Assembly (NCBI RefSeq): GCF_001941425.1
Contig: NZ_CP009244.1
Coordinates: 744,001-808,000 of the forward strand
Direction: 5' to 3'
From: Corynebacterium ammoniagenes DSM 20306
GTDB lineage: Bacteria > Actinomycetota > Actinomycetes > Mycobacteriales > Mycobacteriaceae
DNA length: 64,000 nucleotides
The stretch's first letter is position 1. The number at the start of each line of letters is the position of its first letter. Positions 44,798 through 53,961 of the stretch are shown here, piece after piece. Under the pieces are notes generated by a model, which was given only the letters and a program-made list of their open reading frames with translations, ran no database searches and was not told the origin of the DNA. The translations under genes and the position numbers were made by a program.

Positions 44798-47715
44798 TGT
44801 CTGCCGCATTGCCACAGCGCACCTTAAAGTTTGACCGCGTGGATCCATCCGTGTTCAAACGGATGGCGCGCTCTGGCATGCGCGAAGACATGACCACCCG
44901 CGCTGCCTATTCTTCAGATGCATCCATCTTTCGCCGCATTCCCAAAGCGGTGATTGAACCGAAATCGGTCGACGATATTCGCGATGGCATCATGATTGCC
45001 AAGCACCTCGGGTGGTCAGTTATCTCGCGCGGCGGCGGGACTTCTGTCGCGGGAAATGCGTTGGGCACGGGGTTGATTATTGATACCTCGCGCTATTTCA
45101 ACCGCATCCTCGACATTGATATCGAGAACCGCACCGCCACCGTGGAACCCGGTGTCGTCTGCGATGCGCTGCGCGATGCCGTCGCGGAGCACGGCCTGAC
45201 CTATGGCCCGGATCCCTCGACGCACTCGCGCTGCACCATCGGCGGAATGGTGGCCAATAATGCCTGCGGTTCCCACTCCGTCGCCTACGGCACGGCTGCC
45301 GAAAACCTCGTGTCCGTCACGGTCATGCTAGCTAATGGCGAAGAAGTCACGTTCGAGGGCGGGGGAGTCAGCGACGTAGGCATCGATAAGCAATTGCATG
45401 AGCTTGTCGATGCCCACGCGGACCTTTTTGCCACCGAACTTGGCCGCTTCCCGCGCCAAGTCTCTGGCTATGGCCTGCATTATTTTTTGGACAAGCACGG
45501 TTTTGACGCAGCCAAAGCGATTGCTGGTTCCGAAGGCACCGTCGGTGTGATTACGCAGATGACCGTGAAACTCGTGGAAGTACCTCGGGCAAAAGCACTG
45601 GCTGTGCTGGGCTTTGACACTGTCTACGATGCTGCAGCGGCGGCGTCGCAACTGCGCCTGCCCGGCGTTGCCACCATTGAAGGCATGGGTGGGGATTTGC
45701 TCGATGCTCTGCGCATGAAAAATGGTCAAGAAAACGCCGGCGAGGATCTCCCCGGAATCCGCAAAGGCATTCCCGCTGGTGGCTGGCTGTACTGCGAGGT
45801 CGGCGGGGATAGCGTCGACGAGGCAATCGCCAATGCCGAAAAGGTCGCCGCCACCATCGCAACCATTGACTCGGTGGTGGTGTCCGAGCCGCAGCAGATG
45901 CGCAAACTGTGGCACATCCGTGAGGCAGCCGCCGGCGTGGTCACGCGCTTGCCTGACGGTGGAGAAGCGTGGCCGAACTGGGAAGACTCTGCTGTACCAC
46001 CGGAAAACCTCGCCGATTACCTGCGGGACCTGTATGCGCTGATGGATAAATACAGCCTGCGTGGAATTCCTTTCGGCCACTTTGGCGAAGGCTGCGTGCA
46101 CGTGCGCATGTCTTTCGACTTTGGCACGGACGAGGGCATCCGAATCTTTGAAAACTTCATGAACGATGCCGCGGAATTAGTCGCCTCCTACGATGGTTCT
46201 TTGTCCGGGGAACACGGCGATGGTCGCGCCCGCTCGGCGCTGTTAGACCGCATGTACTCTTCTGAGATGCGCGAGGTCTTTGGCCAGTTCAAAGAGATTT
46301 TAGACCCCGATTCACTGTTTAACCCCGGCGTGCTCGTGGACCCCGATGAGGTCACCGATGGCCTGCGCATGGCGCCCGGTCAGCGCACATTTGAAATCAC
46401 GCCGGTGCATAAGTTCAGCCAGGACAAAGGCTCCATGGTCAATGCCGTCAACCGCTGCGTGGGTGTCTCCGCGTGCCGGTCAGAAGAAGATTCCATGTGC
46501 CCGTCGTTTCAGATCACCGGCGATGAAGTCCATTCCACCCGCGGCCGCGCACGCCTGTTATCAGAGATGTTCCGCGGCGAATCCGTCACCGATGGCTATG
46601 AGTCCAAGGAAGTCCTCGAAGCCTTAGACCTGTGTTTATCGTGCAAGGCTTGTGCCTCGGAATGCCCCGTCAACGTCGATATGGCGACGTACAAGTCGGA
46701 ATTTTTGCACAAGCACTATCAAGGAAAACTGCGCCCGGCGGCGCATTATGTCATGGGCTGGCTGCCGCTATTAGGACACATCGCGCACAAGATTCCACTG
46801 GCCCCGCGCCTGATTGACACCGCCATGCGCACCCCGGGATTGAAGAAGCTCATCGCGTTGCTCGGCGGTCTGGATACCTCCCGCTCGCTGATCCGCTTCG
46901 CACCACAATCCTTACGCAAGTGGCACAAGAAGCATAAGACCATCGAATCCACCAAGACCGTTGTGTTGTGGCCGGATTCCTTCAACGCCTCGCTGGAAAC
47001 CTCACCCGCTATTGCCGCGATCGAAGTACTGGAAGCGCTTGGCTACAACGTGGAAATTCCCCAGGAGTTTGTCTGCTGCGGTTTGACCTGGCATTCCACC
47101 GGTCAGCTGGATATGACCAAGCGCGTGCTGAAGCAGACAGCGAAAGTCATGCAGCCCTACTTGGACCGCGGCCTGACTGTTATCGGCGTGGAGCCGTCAT
47201 GCACGGTCATGTTGCACAATGAGGCAACAGAGCTTTCCGATGACCCCGTCATCGACAAGCTTGCCCAATCCACCGTGTCCTTTGCTGAATTCGTGGCGCC
47301 GCTGATCAAAGAAAAAGTCGATGCCGGCGAAATCCAACCTGCCAACATTAGTGCGCTGACCCAAGTTCACTGCCACGAGAAATCGCTCGGTGACCCGCAA
47401 CATTCCGCACAGCTTCTCGATGCCCTCGGCGTTTCCGAAGCCGACATCGAAACCGGCTGCTGTGGACTTGCCGGCAACTGGGGTTTTGAAAAGGGCCATG
47501 CCGAGCTATCCATGGCACTTGGCGAACGCGAGCTTTTCCCCAAGGTCCGCGATGCGGAAAAGAACAACCAGGCCGTCATCGCCGATGGCTTTTCGTGCCG
47601 CACCCACATCGGCGAAGGCACCGGCGTTGCGCCCAAGCACGTCGCGGAGATTGTGCGCGACGTGATGAAAAGCGAGTATTCGGGCGCGATGGATGTGGAA
47701 GGATCATTTTTCTGA
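44797..47715 (+). CDS. ydiJ: FAD/Fe-S D-2-hydroxyglutarate dehydrogenase, YdiJ-like
   Basis: This 972-residue fusion of a GlcD-like flavin dehydrogenase and a GlcF-like iron-sulfur/CCG module oxidises D-2-hydroxyglutarate to 2-oxoglutarate, passing electrons to the respiratory chain. The FAD domain (about residues 50-260) has RGGGTSVAGNALG and GPDPSTHSRCTIGGMVANNA, and the C-terminal FAD-oxidase part includes FGHFGEGCVHVRMSF and GSLSGEHGDGRARS. Cysteine clusters CVGVSACRSEEDSMCPS (from about 554) and CLSCKACASECP (from about 613) bind Fe-S centres, and two CCG motifs (CCGLTWHST, CCGLAGNWG) follow. Length fits YdiJ (about 1000). It is the last gene of the operon and uses the product of the DUF1338 enzyme. 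Confidence 0.86.
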   Translation: MSAALPQRTLKFDRVDPSVFKRMARSGMREDMTTRAAYSSDASIFRRIPKAVIEPKSVDDIRDGIMIAKHLGWSVISRGGGTSVAGNALGTGLIIDTSRYFNRILDIDIENRTATVEPGVVCDALRDAVAEHGLTYGPDPSTHSRCTIGGMVANNACGSHSVAYGTAAENLVSVTVMLANGEEVTFEGGGVSDVGIDKQLHELVDAHADLFATELGRFPRQVSGYGLHYFLDKHGFDAAKAIAGSEGTVGVITQMTVKLVEVPRAKALAVLGFDTVYDAAAAASQLRLPGVATIEGMGGDLLDALRMKNGQENAGEDLPGIRKGIPAGGWLYCEVGGDSVDEAIANAEKVAATIATIDSVVVSEPQQMRKLWHIREAAAGVVTRLPDGGEAWPNWEDSAVPPENLADYLRDLYALMDKYSLRGIPFGHFGEGCVHVRMSFDFGTDEGIRIFENFMNDAAELVASYDGSLSGEHGDGRARSALLDRMYSSEMREVFGQFKEILDPDSLFNPGVLVDPDEVTDGLRMAPGQRTFEITPVHKFSQDKGSMVNAVNRCVGVSACRSEEDSMCPSFQITGDEVHSTRGRARLLSEMFRGESVTDGYESKEVLEALDLCLSCKACASECPVNVDMATYKSEFLHKHYQGKLRPAAHYVMGWLPLLGHIAHKIPLAPRLIDTAMRTPGLKKLIALLGGLDTSRSLIRFAPQSLRKWHKKHKTIESTKTVVLWPDSFNASLETSPAIAAIEVLEALGYNVEIPQEFVCCGLTWHSTGQLDMTKRVLKQTAKVMQPYLDRGLTVIGVEPSCTVMLHNEATELSDDPVIDKLAQSTVSFAEFVAPLIKEKVDAGEIQPANISALTQVHCHEKSLGDPQHSAQLLDALGVSEADIETGCCGLAGNWGFEKGHAELSMALGERELFPKVRDAEKNNQAVIADGFSCRTHIGEGTGVAPKHVAEIVRDVMKSEYSGAMDVEGSFF

Positions 47716-47761
47716 GTGATTCTTAAAAATCTGGATATGCTAGTTCGATTTTGTCTCGTAG

Positions 47762-47890
47762 CGACTCATTATTCGAGCTGCGCAATGGCTGGCAGGCTAT
47801 TCGCTTTCGGTCAAGGCCATCGCTATGGATGCGGAAGTAGAGCTATGGACACGCGCCGAGCACATCAAGATCAAGCTGCATCAAAAGATT
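47762..47890 (+). other. Possible coding relic in intergenic region
   Basis: The frame from 47762 (after a stop at 47759) reads a protein-like stretch including RAAQWLAGYSLSVKAIAMD and EVELWTRAEHIKIKLHQK, without a start codon or ribosome-binding site. Composition resembles real coding sequence, so this may be a leftover of a deleted gene or chance. I do not recognise a family. Confidence 0.25.
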
Positions 47891-49958
47891 AATCAATCTC
47901 ATTTTGCTTTGACGGCCACCAGACCTTCTTGCCGATGTCAGTGACCAGGCCTGGAATCAGCAGGGTGCGCACGATGAAGGTATCCAAGAGGACACCGAAA
48001 GCAACAATGAATGCCAGCTGCACCATGAACATCAGTGGAATGACAGAAAGTGCCGCGAAGGTGGCCGCGAGCACTACGCCGGCTGAGGTAATAACTCCAC
48101 CGGTGACCGAGAGCGAATGCAGCACCGCCTTTTCCGTGCCTTTTTCAGGGGTTTCCTCTTTCGCGCGGGTCATGAGGAAGATGGTGTAGTCCACGCCGAG
48201 CGCGACAAGGAAGATGAATCCGTACAGCGGCACGGTGGGATCTGCATTAGAGAAACCGAAGATCTGGTTAAAGACCAGTGCGGATACACCCATTGCGGAA
48301 GCGAAGCTGATTACTGTTGCAAGCAGCAACAGCACCGGAAGCACGAGTGCACGCAGCAAGATAATGAGCACGACGAGAACCACTGCTAAGACCAGTGGCA
48401 CGATGACTCGCAGATCTCGTTCAGCAGTGAGGTTCGAGTCCAGGGACGTGGCAGATTCTCCACCCACGAGGATTTCGCCATCGAGGGAAGCGAATTCATC
48501 GCGAAGCAGTGCAACCGTATCTTGTGCCTTCAGCGAGTCTGCTTCCTGATTCAACGTGGCTTGAAAATAAATCCGGCCGTCGACCACGTTTGGCTCCAAG
48601 TTCATTGGAGGAGTATTCGCCGGTGCACCGGACTCCGAGGTGAGTGTTACTTGGGAGATTTCCGGATGTTTGTCCAAAATTCCCATGACGGCATCTTCCA
48701 GTTCTTGCGGTGCGATGATAGAAGCAGGCGAACCAGCCCCAGCATCGAAATGCTCATTGAGGATTGCTTGCCCGGCTTTGGCATCGGTTTCAGATAGTAA
48801 AATATCGGAGTTGGAGACACCGGTAGCACCCAGCGTCGGCAGCCAGGCAGCACCTGCGAAAAGCACGATTAAGGTGCCAACCCAGACTTTGCGGGGGCTT
48901 CCTTCGACGAGGTTAGCGACCTTGTTCCAGAACTTATGCGAGCTTCCAGACCCGGAAATCTTCGGAGTGACGGGCCAAAATGCCGCGCGTCCGCACAAAA
49001 ACAGCAGTGCCGGCAACAGAGTTAATGCGGCGACCCATGCAAAGAAGATGCCGGTGGCCGCGATAGGGCCCAAGGATTGGTTTGAATTGAGATCAGAAAC
49101 CAACAAACACAGTAGTGCAATGGCTACAGTCGCAGCTGATGCAGTGATGGCACCGAAAGAGGCCTTCCACGAGGCTTTCAAAGAATCCGCGACAGATTCT
49201 GTGTGCTGTAATTCTTCTCTCTGGCGTGCCACCAGAAGCAGTGAATAGTCGGTAGCTGCGCCGATAACTAAAATGGACAAGATGCCCTGGGATTGTCCGT
49301 TAAGGGCAATGATTCCGGCTTTTGCCATCCAGTAGGTGGCCAAAATAGCTGCGCACAACCCAGCGACAGCGGTGAAAATGACAAGGAATGGCAATAGCAC
49401 GGCACGGTAGACCACCACCAAAATAACCAGCACCGCGGCAAGTGCGACTAACAATAGGATGCCGTCGATGCCCGCGAAAGCATTGGCCAGATCAGCGCTA
49501 AAACCGGCCGGGCCAGAAACATAGAAATCACCGTATTGGGATGGCTCAAATCCCTGGTCAGAAACCTCTGCGGATAGTTTTTCAACAACCTCGGTTGGGT
49601 CTGCGGAATCAGTATCAATGAGCGCTATGTATTCGACAGCCTCACCGTCTTCGGAAATTTGTGGGCCAATGACCTGCAAGATGCCTTCGACAGAGCCCAG
49701 AGCTTGCATCCCAGATTCCAAAGCAGCGTCGTCGACCTCATTGACCTTGCCCGTAATAATTGCAGGAATGCCTTGGTTATCTGAGAACTCTTCGGCCAGT
49801 TCACCCGCCCGCGTTGATTCCGCTGTAGCAGGCAAGAATGTGGATTTATCGTTGGTGCTAACTTCTGAAATTTTTCCAAAAGTCGGGCCGCCCACGCCTG
49901 CAATGGCAAGCCAAATAATGAGCAGTGCGAGGGCGCTCGCGATGCGAGTGAGTTTCAT
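47889..49958 (-). CDS. MMPL/RND-family transporter
   Basis: This 689-residue RND-type membrane protein has two similar halves, each with an extracytoplasmic loop (about residues 35-165 and 365-500) and six membrane segments. It carries GAATDYSLLLVARQREELQ in the first half and ALGVDYTIFLMTRAKEETP in the second, the MMPL signature with the membrane Asp-Tyr pair that carries protons. Relatives (YdfJ-like, MmpL) export lipids or drugs; in mycolic-acid bacteria some move envelope lipids. GGGAGG abuts the ATG directly. It follows the KDG kinase by 26 bases on the same strand, so it may be transcribed from the sugar-acid operon without a clear functional link. Confidence 0.8.
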   Translation of the reverse strand: MKLTRIASALALLIIWLAIAGVGGPTFGKISEVSTNDKSTFLPATAESTRAGELAEEFSDNQGIPAIITGKVNEVDDAALESGMQALGSVEGILQVIGPQISEDGEAVEYIALIDTDSADPTEVVEKLSAEVSDQGFEPSQYGDFYVSGPAGFSADLANAFAGIDGILLLVALAAVLVILVVVYRAVLLPFLVIFTAVAGLCAAILATYWMAKAGIIALNGQSQGILSILVIGAATDYSLLLVARQREELQHTESVADSLKASWKASFGAITASAATVAIALLCLLVSDLNSNQSLGPIAATGIFFAWVAALTLLPALLFLCGRAAFWPVTPKISGSGSSHKFWNKVANLVEGSPRKVWVGTLIVLFAGAAWLPTLGATGVSNSDILLSETDAKAGQAILNEHFDAGAGSPASIIAPQELEDAVMGILDKHPEISQVTLTSESGAPANTPPMNLEPNVVDGRIYFQATLNQEADSLKAQDTVALLRDEFASLDGEILVGGESATSLDSNLTAERDLRVIVPLVLAVVLVVLIILLRALVLPVLLLLATVISFASAMGVSALVFNQIFGFSNADPTVPLYGFIFLVALGVDYTIFLMTRAKEETPEKGTEKAVLHSLSVTGGVITSAGVVLAATFAALSVIPLMFMVQLAFIVAFGVLLDTFIVRTLLIPGLVTDIGKKVWWPSKQNEID

Positions 49959-49984
49959 CCTCCCGACGATACCCCAGCTAGTAG

Positions 49985-50950
49985 CTAGCGGCTAACGATT
50001 TCGATGCCTACTGGGGCATCAATAAGTCGAAGCTGGTCTGGCGTGGGGTAACCTTCCCAATCGCCCGAATTTAGACAAGCAAAAGCGCCGACGCGATTTC
50101 CAGACTCCAAACACGATGCAAGATCTAGAGTCCCACTTTTTAAGAATGCATCGATGAAACCGGCAGCGAATCCATCACCGGCGCCGACCGTGTCGACGGC
50201 AGTAATCGCAATTGCGGGAACGTGGATTAGCTCATTATCACGTAATGCCCAGGATCCCTCTTCGCCTTCTTTCAGCACAACGTAGCCGGTGGTGAGGTGT
50301 TGCAGCGCAGAAAGCAAGACCTGCGGATCTGATTGCGGATCGAGGTCAGTCACCAACGCGGCCTCTGCCCGACCGGCAAAAACGATATCAGCATACGAAA
50401 GCGCTTGACGGTAAAAGGGCGCGGCTTTTTCTTGCGGCCACAGGCGTGTGCGGTGGTTGATATCAAAGGAGGTGCGAACCTTTTCCTGCTGAGCCTTCTT
50501 CAGGGCCGCCAACCCAGTCTCACGTGCGGACTTCGAAATAGCGAGGGTAATGCCGCTGGTGTGGAAAAGATCTGCGCCCGCAAAAAGATCTTCAGGGATA
50601 TCTGAATCCGAAATACGCGCAGCAGCACTGTCTTTTCGGTAGTAGGTAACATCCTGCGTACCGGCTAGACCAGATGTCTTGACCATTAGTCCGGTCGGAG
50701 CATCATCGATGCTTTTCGCCCGCACATCAATACCTTCGCCGCGTAACTCTGTAGCTATCATGCGGCCGAAAGCATCTGCGCCTAACTGGCTAAACCACGT
50801 GACGTGGTTTCCCAACCGGGTCAAAGCGACAGAAAGGTTGGATTCCGCGCCGCCGAAGCCAAGCGTCATCTGAGAACGAGAGCCCTGATGCCCAGCAATA
50901 TTGCTCCGGATAAGCGCCATCGTCTCACCAAGAGTCACTATGTTTGGCAC
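49985..50950 (-). CDS. kdgK: 2-keto-3-deoxygluconate kinase, PfkB family
   Basis: This 321-residue sugar kinase has PfkB signature 1-like FGGAESNLSVALTRLGNH at about residues 33-50 and signature 2 AVDTVGAGDGFAAGF at about 246-260 with the catalytic Asp. The pattern of GLMVKTSGLAGTQDVTYYRKDSAA (only its flanks are cited: GLMVKT, TYYRKDSAA) is typical of KDG kinases. It should phosphorylate 2-keto-3-deoxygluconate to KDPG, the substrate of the aldolase encoded just upstream, with no gap between the genes. Other PfkB substrates such as deoxygalactonate are possible. Confidence 0.82.
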   Translation of the reverse strand: MPNIVTLGETMALIRSNIAGHQGSRSQMTLGFGGAESNLSVALTRLGNHVTWFSQLGADAFGRMIATELRGEGIDVRAKSIDDAPTGLMVKTSGLAGTQDVTYYRKDSAAARISDSDIPEDLFAGADLFHTSGITLAISKSARETGLAALKKAQQEKVRTSFDINHRTRLWPQEKAAPFYRQALSYADIVFAGRAEAALVTDLDPQSDPQVLLSALQHLTTGYVVLKEGEEGSWALRDNELIHVPAIAITAVDTVGAGDGFAAGFIDAFLKSGTLDLASCLESGNRVGAFACLNSGDWEGYPTPDQLRLIDAPVGIEIVSR

Positions 50951-51574
50951 TTAGGCTCCTTTCGCAGAGTCGATGCTCTCGACAAAGTTGCGAGTACGCT
51001 CAGCTAAACCGCTGTAGTCCTTGCTCTTAAACACATCGCCTAACAAGGGACCACCCACACTGACGGCAGGGGAACCTGCTTGGATCCACTCTTTGGCTTG
51101 GGCCAAATCCACACCGCCACTGGGAATTGCCTGCAGACCAGGGAAAGGTCCGCGCAGGTGCTTAAGATATTGCGCGCCGACGGTTTGCGCAGGGAAAATC
51201 TTGACGGCTTTACATCCGACCGCCAGTGCGTGCGCTACTTCGGTTGGGCTAAAGACACCGGGGATATAGCGTTCACCAGCTGCCTTCAGCACTCCTTCAT
51301 TGAAATTCGGCGCAATGATGAATTTACTGCCGGCGGTCAAGGCGGTCTCCGCGTCTTGCTGATTGAGCACGGTACCGACGCCAATGTGGGCGCGGTCTGC
51401 AAACTTCGCCATGAGAGCTGGGAGGAGTTCCAGGGTGCGCGGCGTGGTTAGGGTGAGTTCAATCGTGGTCACGCCGTTGTCCACGAGTGTCTCTACTACT
51501 GGTTCATAATCTTGTGCATCCGGTGCGCGAAGCACAGCAATAACGGGTGAGGTTCCAATAATGGTGTCCATCAA
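50951..51574 (-). CDS. eda: 2-dehydro-3-deoxyphosphogluconate (KDPG) aldolase
   Basis: This 207-residue class I aldolase cleaves KDPG to pyruvate and glyceraldehyde 3-phosphate. The catalytic glutamate is in TTIELTLTTP (about residue 38) and the Schiff-base lysine in CKAVKIFPA (about 125), with the phosphate-binding GGVDLAQ following. Two adjacent ATGs (51574, 51571) are possible. It overlaps neither neighbour but is contiguous with kdgK and 10 bases below the IclR gene. No 6-phosphogluconate dehydratase is nearby, so KDPG here comes from KDG rather than from the Entner-Doudoroff route. Confidence 0.88.
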   Translation of the reverse strand: MMDTIIGTSPVIAVLRAPDAQDYEPVVETLVDNGVTTIELTLTTPRTLELLPALMAKFADRAHIGVGTVLNQQDAETALTAGSKFIIAPNFNEGVLKAAGERYIPGVFSPTEVAHALAVGCKAVKIFPAQTVGAQYLKHLRGPFPGLQAIPSGGVDLAQAKEWIQAGSPAVSVGGPLLGDVFKSKDYSGLAERTRNFVESIDSAKGA

Positions 51575-51584
51575 ATTTACTTTC

Positions 51585-52328
51585 TTAAAGTATGTCTGGG
51601 ATGTTGAGGCTGGGCGGCAGGGTGGATTTCAATGTGCTACGAAGCAGGTTTCCCAGCTCTATTTGGCGTTCTTGTGGCATTCGGTCTGCGGGTACGGTCA
51701 GGCTCATTGCTGCAACGGGGAGTGAGCCGCGTTTAATGGCGACACCTACGCAGGAGATTCCTGCTTCATTTTCTTCAATTTCCAGCGCAAAGCCTGCGGC
51801 GTGCGCAGATTCGACGGCGCACCAGACTTGGTCAGTTGATTCATCGCCAAGAAAACCATCGAGTTCTGCGCGCGTGTTCACATGGGTGGCTAACATCGCG
51901 CGGCCCAAAGACGTGGTTGCTTGCGGGTTTACGATGCCGATGTGAGAGACCACGCGGATGGAGTGGTCAGGCTCGATCTTTTCTATGTATCGCACGCCTT
52001 TGCCCTCGGGGACCCCGACGTGGCAAAGCTCGTTGGATTGAGCGCTGACTTCAACTGCTGCCGCATGAAGAATTTCCCGAAGGTTGTCTTGTTTTAGATA
52101 CACATCAGCAAGTGCCAGTGTCCGCGTGCCCAGGAAGTAGTTTCCGCTTTCTGATTCCTGTTCGGCATACCCGCGAGCTTTTAGCGTTGCGAGGATTCTA
52201 TGAATGACAGCTTTGTCCAGGGATGTCTTAGATGCAATCTCTTTGATTGCCATTCCTTCTGGTCCAGCAGCTGCAAGTTCTTCTAGAACCGTTAAGGCGC
52301 GACTTAAACCTGTGAGCAAAGTAGCCAT
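51585..52328 (-). CDS. IclR-family transcriptional regulator (KdgR-like)
   Basis: This 247-residue regulator has an N-terminal winged helix (MAIKEIASKTSLDKAVIHRI, about residues 25-45) and a C-terminal IclR effector domain with GVPEGKGVRYIEK, TTSLGRAMLATH and GISCVGVAIKRG. It lies second in the MHS-iclR-eda-kdgK operon and probably controls it, sensing 2-keto-3-deoxygluconate or the imported acid. A 30-bp compound inverted repeat upstream of the operon is its likely operator. The start at 52328 overlaps nothing and lies 12 bases below the transporter stop. Confidence 0.85.
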   Translation of the reverse strand: MATLLTGLSRALTVLEELAAAGPEGMAIKEIASKTSLDKAVIHRILATLKARGYAEQESESGNYFLGTRTLALADVYLKQDNLREILHAAAVEVSAQSNELCHVGVPEGKGVRYIEKIEPDHSIRVVSHIGIVNPQATTSLGRAMLATHVNTRAELDGFLGDESTDQVWCAVESAHAAGFALEIEENEAGISCVGVAIKRGSLPVAAMSLTVPADRMPQERQIELGNLLRSTLKSTLPPSLNIPDIL

Positions 52329-52340
52329 ACGATCTTTCCT

Positions 52341-53762
52341 CTACGCAGTTCGGGCTTCACCGTCGACAGCATCGGTCTTAATGGACAGATCGCGGTCAAC
52401 AGTTTCTGGTACTAACCACGATGCCACAACGGTGCAGACCATGGTAAAGGCCAAGTAGATGGCCAGTGGGATCCAGTTGCCGAACTGGAGGAGCAGCCAG
52501 GAACAAATCATGGGCGCGAAGCCGCCACCAATGACAGAAGAAATCTCACGCGCGACAGTCACACCGGCGTAGCGATAGCGAGTGCCGAACAGCTCTGGGA
52601 AGTAGCTCATCTGCACACCCACATTGCCGTAAGCAGCAAAGATGTAGCCCAAGACAACGGCGAGGGCGACCATCCAGACGACGCCCGTGTTCAGCAGGTT
52701 GAAGTATACGAAAGGCATGATGACCCCAATTGCAGCAATCAGCAGGTAGATAGGCTTGCGGCCTACCTTGTCTGAGATATAGCCCCACGCAAAGGCAGAG
52801 ATGATGCCGAAGATAGCGCCGATAAGCTGGATATCAGTAATGGTGGACCGTGGGAAGAAATCATCCGTACCGTGCGCGATGACCTGGGTGGTTACAAAAG
52901 TAACGAAGAAGGTCTGCACAGTGTATGAGTTGGTATTTGGTCCCCAGTTCATGATGGCTACCAGCGCGATGCGCTTCCAACCATGCTTTACAGCCTGTAC
53001 CAGTGGAGCTGCCTCTTCTTCGATCTCCTTGGTCGATTCCTTCAGCTCAGTAAATACTGGGGATTCAGTGAGGTGACGACGAATGAGCCATGCTGCGAAG
53101 GTGATCAACAGGGAGAACCAGAAGATGACGCGCCAACCCCATGCCAAGAACATTTCCTCTGGCATAAACCACTGAAGAGCAGCAAAAGCAAAGGTGCCCA
53201 CGACGGTGCCGGCCGCTGCGCCCATCATCACGGTGGAGGAGAGACGTCCACGGGAGCCAGGCCGTGCAGTTTCTGTCAGCAGGGTTGCAGAGCCAGATTG
53301 TTCTGCGCCTGCTCCCAAGCCCTGTACCAGGCGAAGGACGAACAGGAGAATCGGAGCAAAAATGCCGATGGCCGCGTAGGACGGAATAACTCCGATGAGG
53401 AATGTGGCAGCACCCATGATGGCCAGGGTGGTAACCAATACCCATTTACGGCCGAACTTTTCGCCAAAGTGCGCAAAGACTAGACCGCCGAGCGGACGGG
53501 CTAGGAAGCCGACACCAAAGCCGAGGAATGACATAAGCGAACCGGCGAGCGGGTCTGCCTCAGGAAAGAACACAGAAGGGAAAACAAGCGCTGCGGCTAG
53601 GCCGTAAATGGCGAAGTCGAACTGCTCCAGCATCGTGCCGACGCCACCCGCGAGAGCGGCACGTCGAATGTTTTTATCTGAACGAGCATGCGCATAGACC
53701 TGGTCTATGTCTCGATCATGCTGCTGACTCCCATGCGTAATGGGGGAATTGGGATGACTCAT
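52341..53762 (-). CDS. MFS transporter, metabolite:H+ symporter family (sugar acid uptake)
   Basis: This 473-residue, 12-helix MHS protein has AALAGGVGTMLEQFDFAIYG at helix 1, FAHFGEKFGRKWVL in the helix 2-3 loop (GRR/GRK type), GAGAEQSGSATLL in helix 5 and a central loop with ESPVFTELKESTKEIEEEA (residues split by a short charged run). The start is set at ATG 53762 with AAGGAT about 8 bases upstream; the 17-residue upstream extension lacks support and would lie close to the operator. As first gene of the operon it should import the sugar acid later metabolised via KDG. GC and style match the rest of the window. Confidence 0.82.
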   Translation of the reverse strand: MSHPNSPITHGSQQHDRDIDQVYAHARSDKNIRRAALAGGVGTMLEQFDFAIYGLAAALVFPSVFFPEADPLAGSLMSFLGFGVGFLARPLGGLVFAHFGEKFGRKWVLVTTLAIMGAATFLIGVIPSYAAIGIFAPILLFVLRLVQGLGAGAEQSGSATLLTETARPGSRGRLSSTVMMGAAAGTVVGTFAFAALQWFMPEEMFLAWGWRVIFWFSLLITFAAWLIRRHLTESPVFTELKESTKEIEEEAAPLVQAVKHGWKRIALVAIMNWGPNTNSYTVQTFFVTFVTTQVIAHGTDDFFPRSTITDIQLIGAIFGIISAFAWGYISDKVGRKPIYLLIAAIGVIMPFVYFNLLNTGVVWMVALAVVLGYIFAAYGNVGVQMSYFPELFGTRYRYAGVTVAREISSVIGGGFAPMICSWLLLQFGNWIPLAIYLAFTMVCTVVASWLVPETVDRDLSIKTDAVDGEARTA

Positions 53763-53801
53763 CGAAGAAATCCTTTTGCGGTGGGATATGAAACTGTAGT
53801 G

Positions 53802-53831
53802 CGTTGAGCGCAACGCGCGTTTCTCTCAACG
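53802..53831. promoter_or_regulatory. Compound inverted repeat, candidate IclR operator
   Basis: Outer arms CGTTGAG and CTCAACG (53802-53808, 53825-53831) flank, with equal 3-base gaps, the inner perfect palindrome AACGCGCGTT (53812-53821). The nested dyad spans 30 bases and lies 40 bases upstream of the transporter start, as expected for a regulator site at the operon promoter. Confidence 0.6.
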
Positions 53832-53911
53832 AAACTTAACGGATACTTTAAGTGTTGTGGAGAGGAAACGTTAAATACTGTGACAAATCCAACAAAAGAC
53901 GCTTGCGGGAG

Positions 53912-53948
53912 AAATAAAAAAGTGCCTGACCATTCGCAGGTCAGGCAC
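53912..53948 (-). terminator. Rho-independent terminator of the SdaC-like/PTS operon
   Basis: A 10-bp perfect stem GTGCCTGACC / GGTCAGGCAC with a 7-base loop lies 14 bases past the PTS stop codon. On the minus strand it is followed by TTTTTTATTTC, the classical arrangement. It also separates this operon from the sugar-acid operon. Confidence 0.85.
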
Positions 53949-53961
53949 GCATTTTAAATTA

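Noticed and set aside
43973-44848. 291-residue open frame on - opposite the aldehyde dehydrogenase
   Set aside because: The + strand gene has intact catalytic Cys and Glu; the antisense frame shows no motif.
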